In this document: positions 58,001 through 64,000 of the stretch, piece after piece | Layout: each line of letters starts with the position of its first letter | How positions within the stretch are numbered: the stretch's first letter is position 1 | From: Papilionanthe hookeriana x Papilionanthe teres | Lineage: Eukaryota; Streptophyta; Magnoliopsida; Asparagales; Orchidaceae | Direction of reading: 5' to 3' | Assembly (NCBI GenBank): GCA_022702705.1 | Contig: CM040434.1 | Location: forward strand, 54,300,953-54,364,952 | Length of the DNA: 64,000 nucleotides | Translations under genes and position numbers: made by a program | The notes under the pieces: model-generated | Database searches by the model: none | Told to the model about the DNA's origin: nothing | The model's input: only the letters and a program-made list of their open reading frames with translations

Positions 58001-61000
58001 GGGCTTTTTTTAGGAGTCTTGGGTGAATCTTTCAAATTCGTATCGTTGGAGGTTAGGGATTGTTTGTGTTACGTGGTTTTGAGGGCCGACCCACCCTTTC
58101 TTTTCCGTTCTTTTAGGTGGGTCGTTTCCTCCTTTCTCCCACCCCATTTTTCTTTTCTTTTCTTTTCTTGCTTCTTGGTTGGGTTTATGTGCTTATGGTC
58201 GTGGTATAAGTGCGCACGTATAGTCTTTTGCTATATATGAATCATCAAGCAAGACTGTAAGTAGGATGGTTCGGGGTTCAGGACATTGACGAAAGAACCA
58301 CCCAGGTATGTGTGAGAGGTCCTAGCACAATCCTGACTCAGTGACCTAATAGAATGAGAGATTGGCAGTACCGCACTTTTAACACTTAGTAAAGGGTTAC
58401 CCCTTTCTTTTATAGGTAGTCGGAAGTCCCAGCCCGACGATCTAACTGACTCATCCACTTTTTTTGTGTAGAAAAATTTATTTAAAAATAAGTATACACA
58501 TGGAAATCTTTCAAATGTTAAACAAAGTCAAAAATGTTTTTCTTTAAGTTTTAAACAAAATCAAAATATTTTCTTTTAGCTGAATGATAAATCAAATTTT
58601 TTTTTGAAAAAATGAAAGCTTTTCCAAATATTTTCTGAAAATTCACGGGTCAGTCATATGACTCAGGTCAGGGATTACCCTTCTCTGAAACTTTTAGGCC
58701 GGTAACATTTTACTTAGTGTTGGATCACACATGCATGATGATTCGTTAGGGTCCCAGGTTCTTGATTTGACCCAGGATTCTGATTCTGAGTCCTCACCAC
58801 CATCATGCTTACGGTCATCTTCGGGCTTTCCATGTGTTCCCTATGTTTTTTTCGAGTTTTTCATGGTTCATTTTCCGTTTCTTTTTCACGAGTTTTTCAT
58901 ATGATGCTTTGTCGTTTACTCTTATATATATATATATATGCACATGCTTGTCCTGTTAGCTAAATTTCATTACCATACCTGCTCTTTTTTCCTGTGGCGC
59001 TAACCCCATTTACAGGAACAATGGTAAATAACATGAAATCTAGGTACCCAAAATTTACAGTGTATTTACAGCATTTTACTGCATTTATTTTCTTTACTGC
59101 ATTTTACTGCTTTTTCTTTCTTTACTGCAAGTCGTTTGATTTTCCTTATTATATTATACATTGCTTCCTTTTATTGCATTTTCTTATTATTTCTTTTATT
59201 TATGTGTGTCATACCTTTTAAAATAGAAGACTAGTAGCCAGATTTTATAGAAGATGCCCAGAAACAAATCACCGACTTAACAATTGCATGTTCACCTTAA
59301 AATTTAAACTTAAAACTCAATACTGCTACAGCATGAAGCATGGAGCAAAACTTCGAGGGCAGTACGACGAAGATGCAACGGATGGAGGACAATCTACATC
59401 AGTTAAACCTTTCATTTTGTTTAAACAACAAATCATAGGACTTCGAGCGAGTTCGCCTAGTGCGACATAAATCCTCACTTTATCTTTTAGACATTTGTAC
59501 AACCATGTTGTGCAATCTAAGCCTTAACTCGTTTTAGGTTCCGAGGTCATTGTCCGACAAGACGTAAATCCTTCTATCTTCTAGGTTACTTGCATGATCG
59601 AATATTATGCAAGTGTAATTTCTATAATTAATAATTGACATGATTGAAATTTAATTAATTCGCTTCCAAAATTTAAAGCCCAACAATAGGATAGTTTGAG
59701 AAGTCATTAAGGTTCGCCTCTATTCTGTGACATCCCTTAGTCTCACTCATTTGATTATGAAAATAAGTGTTCATATTTGGTCTCTCTCCCACTTGACATT
59801 CCTACACACTACCTTGAAAACCATAACATTTGAATTCATGAAGATAGATACCTTTGATCATCATCGAGAATTCTCTCAGGTGACTTCAATTATTTGAGAG
59901 GTAATTGACTATAGGGACTTACCTCTATATGGAGCTTTAAGAACACAGGTAATATAAATCTTATCTAATTTTTAATATTAGGTAAGAGAACTTGTCGATC
60001 GAAATAAAAGTTTCGCAGACCATAACGAATGTCATGAATTCTGTAGTTAATTTAATTGAGTCATTTCATCAAGTAGTGTGTCCGTTCCTCGGGAAAGATA
60101 CATTACTTGTGATATTGTGCTCGCTTACTTAAACTACTAAATGAATGAGATCCGTTCATTCTCATTTTTCAAAATTAAAAATATTATTTTCAAAATCAAA
60201 TATATATCTAGATATTAAATTAAATCAAAACCATTATTTTACATTTTATATATTTTTCAAAAGTTAACATTTTTAACGGCCGACAATAACTTCTTTGTAC
60301 TTGGCTCTTTTAACATTGGTTTGTGGCAAAATTTGTGCTTAGGTGGCCTATAATTAAAGCTTAGAGCCTATAAGTAAACACAACTCATTCATATTCATTA
60401 AAGGCATGACGAAAAAGAAAAAAAGAAGAAAATAAGAATGACAACTATCGTGAAATGAGAAGACATTCATATAAATTTAGTTTAGTTCGACAAATCTCCA
60501 AATTAAGATCTAGGTAATTGTTTTAAGTCACATTTCTTTAGTCTACACATATTGTTAGGTGTCATATTTTCTTTAAATTCTAGAGGAATGCTCATATAAA
60601 TTTCTTCTAATTCTCCATATGAGAAGACATTCTTCACATCATACTATTGAAGTTGCCAACTTATAGTAAAGGGTTTTATTGTGCTCATTTGAAAAAGTTA
60701 ATTTTTTTTTAACGAATCCATCATTTCCTCATTACATTTCTCCACTCATGTCTTGATCAAGGTAAAATGTTTGGAATAGAGAATATTTAGCCATATTTCT
60801 CTTGTTATATACCTTATAACTTTATATTCTTTTTTATTTTTATTTTTTTTAATTTCAATATATACCTTTGATCTTTATAAACTTATTATAATATACTTAA
60901 ATTTGTAAGTACAACTAAAACTAAAATGAAATCCATGAATTCTAGATCAAAATGGAGGAAACCTAGCTATTGCTCCATATTAAGAGCTAATAATTAAGCA

Positions 61001-63255
61001 TAACTTCTTTGTACTTGACTCTTTTAACACTGTTTGCGGCATGATTTGTGCTCTGATGGCCTATAATTGAAGCATAGAGCCTGTAAATAAACACAATCCA
61101 TTCATATTCATTAAATCCGTGACAAAAAAGAAAGAAGAAAATAAGAGTGACAACTACCATGATATGTTTGCATAAAAACTGGAAATAAATTGCAATATAA
61201 GACAGAAGATGTATAATCAAGAACTCTAAATTATCATATTATTAGAATAACCAAAAATACCACTTGGCTTAACTCCTCCGGAGCAATATCATGTATCTAG
61301 ATGGCGATGGCTGTAAAGAATTACTTAAATTAGAATGAAAAGAAACTTAGATATTGAAATGCATACCATCTTGTAAGACAGACAGATATTCCGATTCGGC
61401 CTTACGTTTCTGTTCATAAAAAAATACAAAATAAAAAAACCATAAAAAGGATATGATGGGTTCAGCCAAACGGGTATTCAGAATGAGTAAAATGTGATCT
61501 GATAATATAAGTTATAAAGGCAACTCAAGTATGGCAGAATAGAAAAAAGGACATAGGGAGCAAGAGTCCAGTAATCAATAACAAATAAAAGCACTCTATA
61601 TTTCTACTCAATTTATCTCACGGAAATCTACATATGTACCGCACAATTCCTTATGTACTTAACTTTTAAAAAGTTAGTACTAGTGATATTATTGATTTGA
61701 TAGTAAAGATTAGTGTTATGAATGTTATGAATGTTTTGGTGTGAGATATGTAAATATATATGAATTGTGTGGTTTGTATGTAAATGCCCCTCATCTTATA
61801 TTTGCAGCCTTTATGGATGCAAAGAAGTTGAAAGAGATAAAACGTGACAGTATAACTTGCAAAAATGAGTTAAAGCAGCTACCGCAGCTTCAGCGCGCTG
61901 ATGTTGTCTTTGAGCTTTCCTTCGCTCTCTCTCATTCTTCAAATGCTCATATTTTTTGCGGTGCTCTTCAACTTTCCGTAAATTAGGCTCAACCTGCAAA
62001 ACCAGCATTTCAAAATGCTTAACATGATTGGGTATAAGTCTCAAATCTCTAATATTCTAAAAAACCATTAAAGCTTGATTTTTTTTTGCTTTTATTGGGA
62101 GAATTGAATGCTACCATTTTCAGCACTGCATAGATCTCCTCATCATGATCCAGTTTCGACGCCATATGTAGATCACTTGCAGCATCCTGCCACTTTCCCA
62201 ATAGTGCTTTCGCCATCCCTCGAGATTTATATCCTTTTGCTGAATCTGAATTTATCTAAAGTCAATTGGATCAAATGGCTATCAGAATAAGAAAATACAA
62301 CCGATGACATCCAATAATAGAAAAAGTGTTTAAATAGTCTCCTGAATTTTGCAGAGAGCTTTTCTAGTCCCAGAGTTTATAAAAATGTCAACTTAGTCCC
62401 CACACTTTTTTTATCCAAGGTAGAAATAATCCTCCCGGGCACTATTTTAGCTCATATTAAAAAAAATTGGGGACTAATTTGACACTTTTAGAGACTCTAG
62501 GACTAAAATTACCCCATGTAAATAGTAAGGGGATAATTTTGATATTTCAGTCCATCAAATAATAAAAAGAACAATCATTATATAAGCTAGGAATAACAAA
62601 ATTAACCTGCAAGGCTGCATCCGCGTCTCGAATGGCTGCATTTGGTTTGCGCATCTTCACAAAAACACTAGCTGAAAAGAACAAGATTTGTTGCAATGAG
62701 TCAACAAATCAACATAATTACGAAACTGTTCAGCAGCTTTACCTCTAGTTGCATACAAAATTGATGAAGTGGGATTTTGCATAATAGCTTCGGTTAAATG
62801 CTCAATTGCATCTTCATATTTGCCTAAAATACATAAAACTCAATCGATAAACTTGGGTAAATGACTTCAACAAGTTTTGACATCAGAAGAATTACAGAAC
62901 CAACCTTCAGATATTGCATCCAGAGCATTCCCTTTGGAGATTTGTGCTGCATCACGGTTCTCTTCAGTAACTTCTACAGAGGGATCCCCCATCTATTAAC
63001 AAATTCCGAGAAGCCAAATCGGTATTTCATACTAGAAATGGGCCTTCTACTAAAAAAGCAAATTTGGAAAACCTTTTGCGGGGAATCATTATCGGGTTCA
63101 ACAACTTCGCCTTCCAACTCAATATCTGATTCAAGAATTTCATCATCGTCGTTGTCGTTGTCATCATCATCATCTTCAGTCTTTGGTTTAGGATTATTAC
63201 TGTCAACAAATTCAGCATTTGGCATAGTACTCGTTTCTTGTTTCGCATCGCTTTT
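55067..63255 (-). CDS. TDX: TPR repeat-containing thioredoxin (TDX family), 5' exon outside window
   Basis: Seven exons on the minus strand: 63073-63255, 62905-62992, 62743-62823, 62607-62671, 62115-62255, 61861-61993 and 55067-55401 (TGA at 55067-55069). Exon a is acidic (EDDDDDNDNDDDEILESDIE, VVEPDNDSPQK), exons b-e encode three TPRs (GNALDAISEGKYEDAIEHL, MRKPNAAIRDADAALQ, SAKGYKSRGMAKALLGKW), exon f a charged helix (EEHRKKYEHLKNERERRKAQ), and the last exon a thioredoxin domain with WCGPC and SVPTF cis-Pro. This is the layout of plant TDX, a Hip-like, Hsp70-interacting disulfide reductase/holdase. All junctions are phase-compatible; six are GT-AG, but the donor after exon f seems to be GC (TTTTTGCAAGT). 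The N-terminal Hip dimerisation exon must lie right of 64000. About 342 residues are encoded here against roughly 380 for the family. Confidence 0.85.
56324..56463. repeat. Duplication unit, left half of copy 1
   Basis: Aligns with 60867-61004 (ATGAAATCCATGAATTC, ATGGAGGAAACCTA, TAATAATTAAGCATAAC). The adjoining right half is displaced to 60286-60456 by insertion E. Confidence 0.75.
56654..56920 (+). repeat. G-rich minisatellite GGTTTTTGGCCTTGTGGTGGCT
   Basis: Eleven degenerate units of 22-30 bp around the core GGCCTTGTGGTGGCTGCGG, with length varying in a T-run. Two further degenerate units follow the MITE at about 57667-57700, so the array was once continuous. The frames with FWPCGG repeats at 56629-56963 come from it. 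Confidence 0.85.
56933..57654. mobile_element. hAT-like MITE with internal duplication
   Basis: Flanked by an 8-bp duplication GTTGTGAG (56925-56932) and GCTGTGAG (57655-57662), one mismatch. Ends TAATGCTGTCAAA and TTTACATCCCTA are imperfect inverted repeats. Two ~180-bp units rich in GTTCG/CGAAC (56945-57115, 57447-57654) surround an AT-rich core that holds a small direct repeat (CGGTTTGCTTCATTTTGAGG near 57347 and 57407). Eight-base duplications and the TAGGGATGTAAACG end fit hAT MITEs. Confidence 0.75.
58080..58190. repeat. Pyrimidine-rich tract
   Basis: CT-rich plus strand with CCCACC and TTTTCTTTTC runs; may be part of the LTR promoter of E. The region 57700-59290 otherwise shows no recognisable gene. 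Confidence 0.4.
59290..60280 (+). repeat. Dispersed repeat R1, copy 3
   Basis: Aligns with copies 1 and 2 from the GGGCAGYACRA block through the hairpin units (59495-59515, 59588-59614), TGTGACATCCC (59721), TTTCGCAGACCATAACGAATG and TCATCAAGTAGTGTGT, up to the end of E. Confidence 0.65.
60286..60456. repeat. Duplication unit, right half of copy 1
   Basis: Aligns with 61000-61166 (CTTTGTACTTG, GGCCTATAATT, GAAAATAAGA, TGACAACTA). It was adjacent to 56324-56463 before E inserted. Confidence 0.75.
60867..61166. repeat. Duplication unit, intact copy 2
   Basis: Keeps both halves in contiguity, with the empty site ATAAC at 61000-61004. It shows the state of copy 1 before insertion E. No coding content recognised. 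Confidence 0.75.
62325..62545. mobile_element. Small foldback MITE in a TDX intron
   Basis: Arm 62325-62401 and the reverse complement of 62469-62543 match (TTCTAGTCC, AGAGT, GTCAA, TTAGTCCCC), about 33 of 40 bases over the inner part. It lies wholly inside the intron between 62256 and 62606. Confidence 0.6.
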
Positions 63256-63823
63256 CTGAATGGTTGGTGAGGAAACAGCACATCATAATACTTCATATAA
63301 AGATTTACATACATGCAACACAATTCTTATTTATTTACGTATCTACCTAAAGTTCTATATTTAAATTTACAACACATTTGTATTATAAATCTATGCATAG
63401 GAAGGTATATTTCACATATAAAATGTTAGTAATAGTGGTAATTGTAATGTGATTTAAGGATTTGAGTGGTATGCAAATAAATATCAAAGTTTAGGCGTAG
63501 ATATGTAAATATATAAGGATTGTGTGGTATATATGTAAATGCGCCAAATTCATAATAGACTGCTCTACAAAAATAAGGGTGTCAAAATCGCTGAATTGAT
63601 TAGCCGCAAATTTAGCAAAGATTTCAAAAATTTTGCGGCAAAATCTGCAGCAAGTTGATGTGCTCATCACATAATAATTATCACATGTTGATAAGGAGTA
63701 GCAATGCATATCAAGATAACTAATGGAGTTGAGCTACGCATTCGCGCACAAAAAGTACGTAAGTGGGCAGCGAGAGAAATGAGACGAAATTTAAGGGTGA
63801 ATGTGGATGCGTTTGGGTGCAAC
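63256..63823 (-). other. TDX intron upstream of the acidic exon
   Basis: No exon recognisable. In particular no codons resembling the Hip N-terminal dimerisation segment occur here, so the first exon is beyond 64000. The frame at 63491-63709 has no family features. Confidence 0.5.
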
Positions 63824-64000
63824 TAGGGTTGTAATCGAGCTGAGCCGAGTCAAGTATGTCATGGTTTGATTTGGTCAAATCATAATTTGTTCATGCATAG
63901 TTTGAGCTTCATATGAGCTTTCCCATATATATTTATACATGACTTGCTACAAATTTTTAATGTTCGAACTTGATTTGCACATGTTTTGTTTATATTAATT
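63824..64000. mobile_element. Left part of a possible hAT-like MITE, cut by window edge
   Basis: TAGGGTTGTAATCGAGCTGA at 63824 resembles the terminal repeat of plant hAT MITEs rich in GAGC/GCTC words. The right end is not in the window. Confidence 0.3.

Larger units (their letters stand above)
56464..60285 (+). mobile_element. Insertion E, probable long solo LTR
   Basis: Flanked by ATAAC at 56459-56463 and 60286-60290; the uninterrupted sequence survives at 60990-61010, which proves the insertion and its 5-bp duplication. It starts GGTTGACCTCAC and ends GGCCGACA; if the first G replaces T, the ends would be TG...CA as for LTRs. It carries the minisatellite, the MITE and R1 copy 3, and no coding domain. 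Orientation is given as that of R1. Confidence 0.6.
55402..61860 (-). other. 6.5-kb TDX intron loaded with repeats
   Basis: Separates the TPR/charged part from the thioredoxin domain. It contains a split tandem duplication, insertion E with a minisatellite, a hAT-like MITE and an R1 copy. 55460-56320 and 61170-61800 show no recognised feature. Other introns of the gene are 79-350 bp, so this one was enlarged by insertions, though the part not explained by E is still about 2.6 kb. Confidence 0.7.

Noticed and set aside
63491..63709. 72-codon frame as the TDX first exon
   Set aside because: No resemblance to the N-terminal segment of the family, and no in-phase donor to the exon at 63255.

Overview
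The window is a gene-poor, AT-rich stretch of a flowering-plant nuclear genome, most likely a eudicot. The evidence is spliced genes with plant-specific architecture (an HMGA-type AT-hook protein with a linker-histone domain, and a TPR-thioredoxin of the TDX family), Athila-like Ty3/gypsy retrotransposons with tRNA-Asp-type primer sites, plant L1 and RTE LINE relics, and hAT-like MITEs. Only two convincing host genes are present, one near each end.

Layout. 0-2.7 kb: a decayed unrecognised coding relic with an 18-bp minisatellite, then an inverted copy of a dispersed repeat called R1 here. 2.9-3.9 kb: the two-exon HMGA gene (+). 5.4-6.3 kb: a foldback element. 8.28-8.44 kb and 16.98-17.07 kb: one short reading frame cut in two by LTR element A (8445-16971). 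17.1-19.7 kb: degenerate coding-like sequence, a diverged direct duplication and a G-poor tract. 19.7-30.6 kb: LTR element B, whose 3' LTR carries a reversed solo LTR (D, 27134-28882). 30.98-44.48 kb: LTR element C (minus strand), an Athila-like element with decayed gag, protease, RT, RNase H and integrase plus two tandem env-position ORFs; it sits inside an RTE-type LINE relic. 45.4-50.8 kb: LTR-like sequence ending in a second R1 copy and two (AT)n tracts. 51.6-54.96 kb: a decayed L1 LINE (minus). 55.07-63.26 kb and beyond the right edge: the TDX gene (minus), with a 6.5-kb intron holding a 3.8-kb insertion (E), a G-rich minisatellite, a hAT-like MITE and a third R1 copy.

The main interest is the retroelement biology. 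A and B share one architecture: gag and a protease remnant, no RT, RNase H or integrase, a conserved charged ORF in their place, and the usual Athila post-integrase sequence. They therefore look like a pol-less family dependent on a C-like autonomous partner. B's LTRs contain a fossil LTR end plus primer-binding site, so the LTR boundary has moved outward. All four LTR families share two short conserved U5 blocks, one of which is a hairpin. A, B and C share a second hairpin with a purine-rich loop near the 3' LTR. C has duplicated its env-position gene, each copy preceded by GC-rich motifs that also occur in its U3. R1 carries paired hairpins whose pairing persists while sequence changes. All alignments were made by eye; no similarity search was run.
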